From Priapulus caudatus (taxonomy: Eukaryota > Priapulida > Priapulimorpha > Priapulimorphida > Priapulidae), in contig NW_014577309.1 in assembly GCF_000485595.1 (NCBI RefSeq), positions 278,097 to 298,326 on the forward strand: a stretch of DNA of 20,230 nt. The letters run 5' to 3'. The notes under the pieces were generated by a model. The model had not been told where the DNA came from. It saw nothing but the letters and a program-made list of their open reading frames with translations, and did not search any database. The position numbers were made by a program, and so were the translations under genes. Positions 1-8,344 of the stretch are shown in pieces; positions within the stretch are counted from its first letter, which is position 1, and each line of letters starts with the position of its first letter.

Positions 1-64
1 AAAGAGCTTTAGTCTGGGCTGGAACTAATGATACAAGTCTCAAAGAAATCTTTGGCCAGCATTG
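1..64 (+). CDS. 3' part of an internal exon, unrecognised gene (partial)
   Basis: Only one of the three plus frames is open from the window edge. It starts at base 3 and gives about 20 codons containing LVWAGTND and KEIFGQH. It runs directly into a near-consensus donor, TTG|GTAAGT, with GT at 65-66. The exon would end after two bases of a codon. I do not recognise the protein. The exon call rests on the donor plus the single open frame; 20 codons alone would be weak. It may be upstream of the exons at 1643-1770 and 2325-2388. The phases do not join directly (two codon bases left over here, phase 0 needed at 1643), so at least one exon of length 1 modulo 3 would lie between. A GC-rich block at 132-156 (after TATCAG, before GTAGGC) has such a length but is only a guess. 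Confidence 0.45.
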
Positions 65-554
65 GTAAGTATGAAATGAATTATTGCCATATTGATATAA
101 TCCTTCCATATTGTTGGGCGTATCAGTTCGGCAGTTCCCGGCCCGCCTCGGGTAGGCTGAGGATAGGGGATATGCAGGAGAGGAAGTTGTAAATGGACGG
201 CAGAGATTCCGTGAATAAATAATTGTAGCATTCTTATATATGATTTCTCTGGTATCATATATGTCGTGCACGGCCGACAACTATATATGGCTTCTTTGTT
301 CTGAATCATGAATTTTACTAGAACTTTTATATTTCCTAGAAGTGGTAGGTGTGTATTTTTCAATGTTTTGTAATTAATTTTGGTGTAATTATGTTTCCAT
401 ATTAAATTAATAACATCCTATCCCATATTTAAAGAAACTAATTGTTAACAAATTATAGCCAAATGCAAATAAATAATAAATTGAACTACAACTGTACAAG
501 TAAATTTTAATTATTTTATTTCTGTATGTCTCTTATTTATTTCAATACAGTTGT

Positions 555-1265
555 TTAAAGCGTGTATTGCGAGAATTTTCCAGTGTTTTCCCAATTTTCA
601 TGATACCTACCATTATTCGCTTGAACAACAGCAATTGTCGTAGAGAACGATAACAGTGTCTTTAGAACCTTCGTATTCACCAAATCCAATGAAATCATGC
701 ACGATTACAATTTTGATTCTGTTCTCTGTTCTACCGTTGCCATCTCTCGGATTTTCTCGCGGTAGCGCGAGGACATCTATCACAGTGCAGTAATGCCATA
801 CCGTCGCACCGTAGAAATCAGGTCATGAGTGTTACACAGCCGCTTCATACTTTAGACGGTAACGCAGTGTAGTACTAATGCCACGTAAAGTCTGTTATTA
901 CGAGAAGCTTGTGGATTGCAGTCAGATAGTAACACTGAATGACAATGACAGAAAGTGCTCTGAATTATTGACATTAAAACTCCAATAATATTTACCAAAC
1001 AGAATTGCCACGGCCTTTTGTCTTTAATTCATGTGCACTTCGTTCAAAGCACACCATTTGTGATTTTGAGAGTTGGACACACAAACGATGTTATTGCTGC
1101 GTATGATGTGGTCAATCATCAATTTCTTCTATGCTATAACTGCAATTAAAATCTGGTGTTTGGAATAGTTGTGTATCAGTGATATTTTTTCGCCTGTCAG
1201 CGTTGAGACTATATAAAGCTATATTCGTTTTTCTGAGTCAAAATTCTCGCAATACACGCTCTTAA
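555..1265. mobile_element. Non-autonomous TTAA-target DNA transposon with 21-bp terminal inverted repeats
   Basis: The left end is TTAA (555-558) followed by AGCGTGTATTGCGAGAATTT and one more T. The right end (1240-1260) is the exact reverse complement over 21 bases, then one extra C (1261) and TTAA (1262-1265). That gives a roughly 703-bp body between TTAA copies. Identical inverted ends with a TTAA duplication are the hallmark of piggyBac- or Kolobok-type transposition. The ends do not start with the CC usual for piggyBac, so Kolobok-like is my tentative inference. No transposase is visible inside; the interior is AT-rich and closed in all frames. If the flanking exon calls hold, it sits in an intron. 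The extra base at one end may be a small post-insertion change. Confidence 0.72.
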
Positions 1266-1642
1266 AAAGCTGTAGTGATCAGGTTCATTGTGGTTGTATC
1301 AGAAATATCAGTTGATAATAGAAGTGTGTTAGGTCACTGTTGTTTATATAAAAACATACTTAAATAGATAAGTATATGTATATAACTATATACAAGTTTC
1401 TATAATACTTATATCTGATTAAATACATAGGAATTTGTCAAGTTTGTCGACGGAGTATATCACCATTAATTGCTTAGTGCAGAGTTCATAAGGCTTTCTT
1501 TCCTCATCAAGTAAAATAACTAATGCTATTTTCAAACATCACACTGTTGCCAAAAGTGGTCCTTATAGAGTTAGACTTTTTACTTATGCCAATATTTCGA
1601 TCGGCCTTGAGCGGAACTGAGTGAGTGTTATTTTTTTGTTAG

Positions 1643-1770
1643 AATTTTGAAGCAGTGAGTGGACAACGTGTGCGATTTACTCGGCAGACGTCTGTGTCAA
1701 CCAGTGCAGTCTCTGTTGATCATAGTCTTCCACGTTCGTTTGGCCGCTGTGATATTCAGCCCTCCACTCT
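1643..1770 (+). CDS. Internal exon of the unrecognised upstream gene
   Basis: A strong acceptor (a T run then GTTAG, AG at 1641-1642) and a strong donor (ACTCT|GTAAGTACC, GT at 1771-1772) bound 128 nt. The frame starting at the first base is open for all 42 codons; the other two stop within five codons. The translation (with SGQRVRFTRQ and DHSLPRSFGR) has normal protein composition. It ends after two bases of a codon, which the acceptor at 2323-2324 can complete. No domain or family is recognised. The splice-site quality on both sides makes this the best-supported piece of this gene. A longer reading of the same region in another frame starts at GTG and runs into CT-rich intron; I treat it as a shadow. 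Confidence 0.55.
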
Positions 1771-1850
1771 GTAAGTACCTGTGCTGGCTTGTTATAGTTC
1801 GAATGACGTGTATCATTACAGTTACCCGTATCTCTAACGTCGTGCTAATT

Positions 1851-2040
1851 CTCTCTCGCCTCTATGTTTCTCTCTCCCGCCTTCTCCTCTGTCTAATACT
1901 CTCGTTTCTCCTTTCTCTTGTGCGTCCTTCTACACATTCAGAGTGCTCAATCTCTATTTACCTCCTCTCTTCCCCCTCTCGTCTTCTCTTTGCTCCTTCC
2001 ATCATAATCTGTTTTTACTTTTTAAGCTGGTCTCTTTGTA
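1851..2040. repeat. Pyrimidine-rich (CT) low-complexity tract
   Basis: This is a roughly 190-bp tract dominated by TCTC, CTTCTC and TTTCTC runs on the plus strand, with occasional interruptions. It lies in the presumed intron between 1771 and 2324. It explains the leucine/serine-rich open frame there, which I do not consider a gene. Confidence 0.7.
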
Positions 2041-2324
2041 GTGATGCGTTCCTTGCACTTTGCCCATTTGAATCAAACTACTTCTCTATGTTCATTAAAT
2101 GCACTTCGCCGCTGCTATAGAAAACTATAGAAAAACTCGTATTATGTAATCTTTTGTAAATGTTTTTCTGTATTACCGTGACATCCATCATTATAAGAAA
2201 AACTCATTACGGTTTCACCATTTCTTTTATCATGTTCTACAATAGAAAGTATTTCTAAATGTTTTTTTCACTGCTTCACCATGCCCCCCTCAACGCCTAT
2301 GCTGTAATATTTGTTTACCTACAG

Positions 2325-2388
2325 GAGCCAGCTGACCGTGCCAACAGTGCGATTGTACACGGCAGAACTCCGCACGATGCTGGTTTGA
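2325..2388 (+). CDS. Candidate terminal exon of the unrecognised upstream gene
   Basis: An acceptor with a T-rich lead (TTTGTTTACCTACAG, AG at 2323-2324) precedes this segment. The first base completes the split codon from the exon ending at 1770. The frame then gives SQLTVPTVRLYTAELRTMLV and a TGA stop at 2386-2388. The phase match with the previous exon was not forced, which is modest support. Another frame stays open to 2466 after the same acceptor but would need a different upstream phase. No AATAAA is seen in the next few hundred bases, so the transcript end is unknown. Function is unknown. Confidence 0.42.
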
Positions 2389-2564
2389 GTACCAGGACGA
2401 GACAGCTCGCCTCATTGGTGGAGCAGTCCGGAGAAGCGTTAGTTTGGACAACCGATGTGCGCGTTTAACCGGCCGGAATGGACAAACGCAAGATGGTGGT
2501 TACACAGCCACGTCGTAGAAGAATGTGTGATCAAAACACAGGGGTTTATGTCAAGTCGTGAAAT

Positions 2565-3352
2565 TAATGTATATATATTAAAAGAGCTGCAATTAATAGA
2601 GAAGAGGTATGACACCGTTTTACAGCGTTTGCATAGTTTTCAGCTTAGTAAATATTCTATCAATATGCTGATAAATATATTTTCAAACTTTACCTTGTTT
2701 TTGTCTATGATTCTCCCTTAACTCATATATGACACCACCCAATTACCTGAAAATCGTATGTGTTCTTCAAAAAAGTTCTTTGAATACGACACGGTTCTCA
2801 CCAGTTTTCCCAAATGTTCGCATGTATTCGCGCGCAAGTTTTTATTTGGATTAGTGTTCTATTGTCTATGACGGAAGCTGGGGCTGTTGGAGATATTAGG
2901 ACACCGACTTTGGTATTTCAGCGTGCTTAGAAATAATGTGTGCTCACGGCGACTAGCAGCTGATTATATATATTAAGGCTGTAGTTGCCATGTCGTTTCT
3001 GATTGATACTGGAATGCGAACAAGTGCTGTTACTGTGCTTACCTAATATCCCAACAGCCCCCAGCGCTCCCGTAGCTTACAACCTGCGTGCTGCCACCGC
3101 ATATAAAACTGGGACCGAAATACATTGCAACACATTTGGAAACTGTTGATGAAACCGTGTCGTATTCAAAAGAACTTTTTACATTTTCAGGCTCATTGTG
3201 GTGTCATATGCATTAAGGAGAGAATCATAGACGAAAACACAGGTAAGTTTTGAATATATTTATTCACATATCAATTGATAACTATGGCAAACGCTGTTAA
3301 AATGGTGTCATACTCTTCTCTATTTATGAGCTCTTAGGTATATATGCATGCG
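2565..3352. mobile_element. Diverged long inverted repeat (fold-back element), about 790 bp
   Basis: Sequence from about 2565 to 2905 recurs in reverse complement from about 3352 down to 3045. Matching landmarks in order are AATAGAGAAGAG then TATGACACC, ACAGCGTTTGC, TCTATGATTCTC, CCTGAAAAT, AAAAGTTCTTT, GAATACGACACGGTT, and GCTGGGGGCTGTTGG with GATATTAGG. The arms differ by many substitutions and small gaps, so the element is old. A spacer of roughly 140 bp separates them. I could not identify a target-site duplication or a transposase. An open frame of 88 codons in the left arm (2455-2721) is not supported as a gene because its mirror copy is not open in step. Confidence 0.7.
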
Positions 3353-3526
3353 TCATCTAATGATACAATCAATCGAATCGACTTGCGGCATTGGCGAGCA
3401 GTCCCGTACAAACAGTCCTCCAGCACTCGATGGTCATTCTTAGCATTGCCCAGCGTCTGGAGATGAGATACCAGGTTGTCCCCTGGCACGTCAGGGTACG
3501 TGAATCTGCGTGATTGCCAGGGACAC

Positions 3527-3576
3527 TGGTATATATTATATATATAGTTAATGTATATTATAATATATATACTACC
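3527..3576. repeat. AT-rich imperfect palindrome
   Basis: GGTATATATTATATATATAG and CTA-ended TATATTATAATATATATA face each other around a short TTAATG centre and could form a cruciform or hairpin of about 20 bp per arm. It looks like an AT-dinucleotide microsatellite. The minus strand beside it (3360-3510) is open for about 50 codons but shows no family resemblance. Confidence 0.55.
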
Positions 3577-4254
3577 GGATTGTTGCGATGTCCAAGTCGA
3601 TTTCAATATTCGTTCAAAGGTGGGTCCATACCAAGCAACACACTTTTAGCCACCCATTTTCATATGAGTGCAGTGAGGGATCCATGGATGCGCACGCTAC
3701 ACACTCGGTCATCAAAACAGCATTCACAAAAGTGATGATCTTTTTTGTCTTTGTTTGTTTTACAGAACTTTATTTCAGCTATTTAAACTCCATCTGTTGA
3801 ATTCTTCTCTACTAAGAACAGTCCAAGCTTGTCCTTATGCACATCAATCCGTTCACGTTTTCTCGAGTCTTTCTGGTCAAATTCAATAAGCAACTGCAAG
3901 ATATAAATGCAAAAACCAATGTTCACACAATTTGATTCACATCGCCAATGTACTAGTGCTGATGATTAACTATACAATCAAGCCACTATCAATACGGAAA
4001 AGTATGAATTAAGACCAGACCTATATTTATCCGTAGCATTGCACCTAGAACTAATAAACCTTACAAAATCTTTGTTTTTAACATTGCAAACTATGTATGG
4101 AGCTGGAACAACAATAGACCAAACTTTTCTAAGTGGCATTGGTTACAAAAAGTCATTAAAGTAATTTTAAATAGTTTTCCTGGCTGTTCTCGTATAATAC
4201 GGCCACTACAACACTTACTGGTATTGCGTACGTAACAGCAAAATTTTTGTCTAA
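3577..4254. other. Stretch with no supported gene
   Basis: This is AT-rich sequence with only short open frames (up to about 70 codons) lacking splice context or recognisable protein. At 4090-4150 there is a faint resemblance (a GCTGGAACAA block followed by GGCATTGGT) to the exon fragment at 13-64, too weak to call a relic. Confidence 0.5.
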
Positions 4255-4503
4255 TGCCCGGCGCACACGTGAGTTATTTTACTCAAGTAAAATGACGCAT
4301 GAGTCATTTTACTCACGTGTGCGGCGGATTTTCGTTGAGTAATTTGATGCATGCGTCATTTTACTCACGTGTGCGGCGGATTTTCGTTGAGTAATTTGAT
4401 GCATGCGTCATTTTACTCACGTGTGCGGCGGATTTTCGTTGAATAATTTGACTCGTGCGTCATTTTACTTGAGTAAAATAACTCACGTGAGCGCCGGGCT
4501 TAA
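4252..4503. mobile_element. Harbinger-like MITE with internal 52-bp tandem repeats and five E-boxes
   Basis: Near-perfect inverted ends of about 44 bp (one internal mismatch) begin GCCCGGCGC at 4256 and end GCGCCGGGC at 4499. They are flanked by TAA at 4252-4254 and 4501-4503. A 3-bp TWA duplication is characteristic of the PIF/Harbinger superfamily. Inside, a 52-bp unit (starts at 4321, 4373 and 4425) carries GCGGCGGATTTTCGTTGAGT, TGATGCATGCGTCATTTTAC and CACGTG. The canonical E-box CACGTG occurs five times: 4266, 4314, 4366, 4418 and 4484. One TGAGTCA (AP-1-like) sits near 4300. There is no coding capacity. Assignment to Harbinger rests on the 3-bp duplication and is an inference. Confidence 0.75.
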
Positions 4504-4590
4504 AGTAAGGCTAACATGTCTTAGAACATTTGTACATTGTTATTTTCACAAAAATACACAATGATTGGAATCTGTTCGTTTACAATCGTG

Positions 4591-5012
4591 TTGACCACAG
4601 GCACTTGGAACGACTCAATAAAATAAAAAAATGTAAACACGAAATGTATTTACTTACAAAGTCTTAATGTTTCTCTACTCTATTTCGCCTATTATTGCCG
4701 ATAACTTGCTGTAAATGCCGTTCAAATGCTCATCTGCAACACACAAGTACACCGCACGCCCGCCCAGTGCACAAACAACACGAATAAGAGAGATTATTCA
4801 TGATACTCTCTTATTCATGTTGTTTGTGCACAGGGCAGGCGTGCAGTGTACTTGTGTGTTGCAGATGAGGCATTTCGAACGCATTTCTCAGCAAAGTTAT
4901 CTGCAATAATAGGCGAAATAGAGTTAGAGAAACATTAAGACTTTGTAGTAAATACATTTCGTGTTTACATTTTTATTTTTTATTGAGCGTTCCAGTGGCC
5001 TGTGGTGTTGAC
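4591..5012. mobile_element. Long fold-back element with about 200-bp inverted arms
   Basis: The left arm (about 4591-4795) reads CCACAGGC, AATGTAAACACGAAATGTAT, AAAGTCTTAATGTTTCTCTA, TATTTCGCCTATTATTG, CATCTGCAACACACAAGTAC and GTGCACAAACAACA. The right arm (about 4807-5012) is the reverse complement in the same order with a few percent substitutions and small gaps. The spacer is only about 12 bp around TTATTCATGA, so a transcript would fold into an almost continuous hairpin of about 200 bp. No target duplication is evident and there is no coding potential beyond chance. It is younger than the fold-back at 2565-3352, judged by arm similarity. Confidence 0.8.
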
Positions 5013-5752
5013 GCGTTACTGTGATGATACAACTTGTTCTCGGCAAGACCCTGTCCTGTACTTTACATGGTATAACTCAATTAAGCAATATAGAACACTA
5101 CGTCCACTCATGAGATTCACCTTTGTCTGGTAGTTGCGATTTCAAGGAAATTGCCGCTATACAAAAGAATTCGATCTTCAAATATTGCTATTTTATATAC
5201 TATAGGTTATAACAGCATAAACCTATGGTAATTTTACACTGGATAATCAGTGACATGTACGTTCACTATTAGGCGAGGACTATATTTGCAATATCTTTTC
5301 GATTGTACAGTTATTATGAAATTAATAAGACAATAATTAATTTGACCAAAAAGTGGGAAGCACTAGACAAATGCATATCCAGTCTATAGCCACCACACTA
5401 GTAGTAGTAAACGTTAGGGAATATTTTACCCTGACTATCACTCAAACTCTTTACTTTTAACATAGCTGGGACTGGGCGTGGGGGTTTGACACAACGAGAG
5501 ACGAGGCTTTTGTGGGTTACCAGACCAGCTATTACTAGTATTAGTATTAGCTAACTGCTAACCAAAACAGCCTCACTTTACACTTGTCTATCTAACGATA
5601 CCAAAATGCGTAATGAAAGGAATATGATAATCAGTGTCCGTTGTAAGCTATCAATACTTTACTCAGCAATTATAGACCTTAATTTATTGGTAACTAGTAG
5701 TAGTATTATTATGAACCTCACGATAAATCAGGATCGTTGTTGTTCTTGTTGA
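5013..5752. other. Stretch with no supported gene
   Basis: AT-rich sequence with no open frame of note. Short (TAG)n/(CTA)n clusters occur at 5398-5410, 5534-5552 and 5695-5708, which recur elsewhere in the window. Confidence 0.5.
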
Positions 5753-5980
5753 GCAGGTACGAACGACTCTGTAAGCCAATTCCAACTCGATATGTTGGTT
5801 GACTTTGCTTCCTTAACCAGTTTGATACATAAACATTTTTTACCACAAGGCCGTCACGATAACGGACATCCATACTTAAATCTTTGGTCCATGGTGGCAG
5901 ATTTTGCCAAATACTTAACTTTTCTTGTACGTGAAAAAAAACGCTTTTCTATAAACGGTCGATTGATACAAACTTGACCG
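5753..5980 (+). other. Open stretch of about 75 codons, uncertain exon or relic
   Basis: After an acceptor-like TGTTCTTGTTGAGCAG (AG at 5755-5756) one plus frame stays open to a TGA at 5975-5977. It reads through QFQLDMLVDFAS and LNLWSMVADFAKYLTF. The composition is protein-like, but no family is recognised and there is no downstream partner. The minus strand over the same bases is also open for 68 codons. Two overlapping frames in AT-rich DNA can arise by chance or from a transposon remnant, so I do not call a gene. Confidence 0.2.
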
Positions 5981-6503
5981 CACATCCAGGTCAAAGTTCG
6001 AGCTTTGGTAAAACAGGAAAGATTTTGAGTGATGGAGTGAGGTATGAATCTATAATGCAATATATATATTTAAACAACTGACGACATGAAAAGTAGTAGC
6101 AAACATTACAAACCGGCGGCAGCTAAACACTATATTCGTCGAAGCTATCTACCACCAATGCGAGGCCTACATCGTATAAACTTTCAAGAGTAAATTATTT
6201 TGGTGTAGGTGGCGCTATCACAAAGATGGCAGGCCCCAATACTTCCACTCGATTAAACATGAAAAAGGTAACATGATTGATTACGACTAGTACGACTAAC
6301 TGCTCGGCCTCACTGCCGCATCATGTTTCAGCATTTAGCGATACAGGCGTACATATAAAAGCGCACTGTGCTAACTTCCTGTATCGTTGTTATTACAGTT
6401 TATGTACAATTTAGTGAGCTGATTATGGATTAGCCATAAATGAATCTCTTGCTGATTGCCATTTTGCATTGGCTTGCATGGGCATTGCACTGCAAGCACC
6501 CTA

Positions 6504-6570
6504 GCAGTAGTAGTTACTATAACTACTGATATACGTACTAGTACTACTACTATCTACTACTATAGTAGTC
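6504..6570. repeat. Degenerate TAG/CTA trinucleotide repeat
   Basis: Runs of AGTAGTAGTT, ACTAGTACTACTACTA and TCTACTACTATAGTAGTC alternate between TAG and its complement CTA, so the tract is self-complementary. A longer tract of the same kind lies at 10777-10930, just past the LINE 3' end. Confidence 0.65.
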
Positions 6571-7086
6571 ATAGTGGAAATAGAACTGGGTATCTCTAAA
6601 GCGGTGAGTAGACGCGTGCCACGGATTGTTGCTTAGTTCAAGACTGCTTTATGAGGCAGCATGTTGATACGGCGTTAACCCTACGGCAGAGGAGCCCCAG
6701 TATAACGATCTGGTGAATGACAACAGAACCGCCGCATGCTAGTAGGAGAAAACCTACAAGTACAGAGAACATATTGAGCAACAGTGACCACAGTTATTGT
6801 TACATGGGACCGTGGTTGTCGAAGTAGACCGTTCGACGCGAGGGTGCACTTAAATCCATTGCTGAAGGGCGGAGAGTGGGAGAACCCGAGCGGCACAGAA
6901 GTTAGCAACCCATGGAGGTTTACAACTTAAATAAGGGGAATATGACAAACTGAGAAGCTGACTGTATTGACTTTGAAAGTCTGAGTTAGGGCGGGGGGGG
7001 TTGGCGAAGAGTATGCGGACAAGCTAGCTGGGGGTCTCACACGGAAACTGCGATCGCAATGAAGAACGAAGCATCTGTCCCAAGTC

Positions 7087-8344
7087 ATGCAGAGTGGTGT
7101 CGGCAGTAAGACAAAACCACATGGGTTACAGAATGTTAGTGAAAGCCATGCGCGACAGAAAAGTAAACATGAACGAGATATAAACTTTCGGTTCATCCGA
7201 GACTATGACCTGTATACAAGTCTCAAACAGGCCCAGACGCACCAGGCACCGCGCGCTAAGGCTGCTAAACGCCAGTTGTTGAGCATAAATGGCAAGGCAA
7301 CATTAAAAAGTGACCCAAGATTTTGGAGAATATGTGAGAGGGAGACATCTAACGAGGACAGTATGCGGGCCACATAACTGACGATCTGGTACTGTGGATA
7401 ACAGATAACAACAACTGGCAATGAAATTAATGACTATTTGTATTGTGTTTTACTCGTCGAGAATACGTTGAACATCGCTGTGCGCCATAATCGACAAGAC
7501 CCCAAAGGGAGAGAATAGCTGTGCATAGACCATGTCGATCCTCAGTCAGGAAGGGCTGTAATAGACCAAGTAGTTTAAATCTAAAGCGACAAGCACCTGG
7601 AGGGGAAAGATTGCCAACCTAGAGTTTTAAAAGAGGCTGCAGATCTGTATGTGAACCGTTGCATATGATGTTTGCGCAACACAGCCTGGTCACAGGCTAC
7701 ATCGCCGGAGGATTGGAAAGACCCCAGTTCACGCCCAGCTTTAAGAAGGTCCGCAACAGATTCGACCGTGCAACTACAGACCATGTAGCCTGACGTCGCG
7801 TGGCTTCGCAAGATCATGGAAGCGTGTTTACGGGACATATTTGTACGCCATATTGAAGAAAGCAATCAGCTCATGAACAACACACAACATGGATTCCGCT
7901 GGACAGGGCGGTCATGTCTGACTAATCTTCGGAATTTCTGGAAAGTGTCCACTTAAGCACGTAGATGAAGAAAATCCTGTTGATGTCATATAGTTTTGGA
8001 TTTCAACAAAGGCCTTCGATAAAGGTACACACAGAGAGACCTCATTTGGAACTAAGGGCGTTTGGAATAGAAGGAACGCGTAGTCAGTTGGATTGAGGAG
8101 TGCTAAGGGAACGAAGGGCAGTAGAGTAGTGTGAATGGTCAAGATATCGGACTGGAGACCAGTGACAAGTGGTGTTTGCCTCCAAGGGTCTGTGGGCTTG
8201 GCCGGCTGTCCTTTTTTATAGTGTACATTGACGACATTGACGCCACACGTACCACAGTCTCTCGACCAGTTTGCGGATGACACGCAAGCTATTGGAAGCG
8301 TCAAGTGCGATGGATAGCAAGTCAGCAGCGCTAGCAAGGCGATC
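7087..8344 (+). pseudogene. Decayed LINE: linker and N-terminal reverse-transcriptase region (5' part)
   Basis: Remnant ORF2 of a non-LTR retrotransposon of the CR1/L2/Jockey type, with several frameshifts and stops. The linker between endonuclease and reverse transcriptase is readable at 7087-7377 (DYDLYTSLKQA, then AAKR and a DPRFWRICERE block). At 7600-7680 the frame-corrected signature LKEAAD appears. At 7790-7920 there are the KIME..LRD and QHGFR..RSCLTNL landmarks, and near 8000 the AFDK block. Near 8140-8240 come NGQ, a degraded PQGS region and VYIDDID (family YINDI). FADDTQAIGS follows near 8270. These motifs in this order are diagnostic of LINE reverse transcriptase. The element continues at 9985 after an inserted DNA transposon. 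The endonuclease half should lie upstream of 7087 but is too decayed for me to read. Confidence 0.85.

Noticed and set aside
1659-2120. 153-codon plus-strand frame with hydrophobic leucine/serine stretches
   Set aside because: It starts at GTG, runs through a strong donor at 1770/1771 and then a CT-rich tract; a different frame fits the splice sites.
4090-4150. Possible duplicated copy of the exon at 1-64
   Set aside because: Only two short shared blocks (GCTGGAAC and GCATTGGT) with a gap; within chance for AT-rich DNA.
6339-6386. Small inverted repeat CGATACAGG ... CCTGTATCG with a TATAAAA between
   Set aside because: Nine-bp arms and a lone TATA-like string, with no coding exon downstream to serve as a promoter.
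7912-8337. 141-codon minus-strand frame
   Set aside because: It is antisense to the LINE reverse-transcriptase remnant, whose motifs (QHGFR, VYIDDID, FADDT) read on the plus strand.
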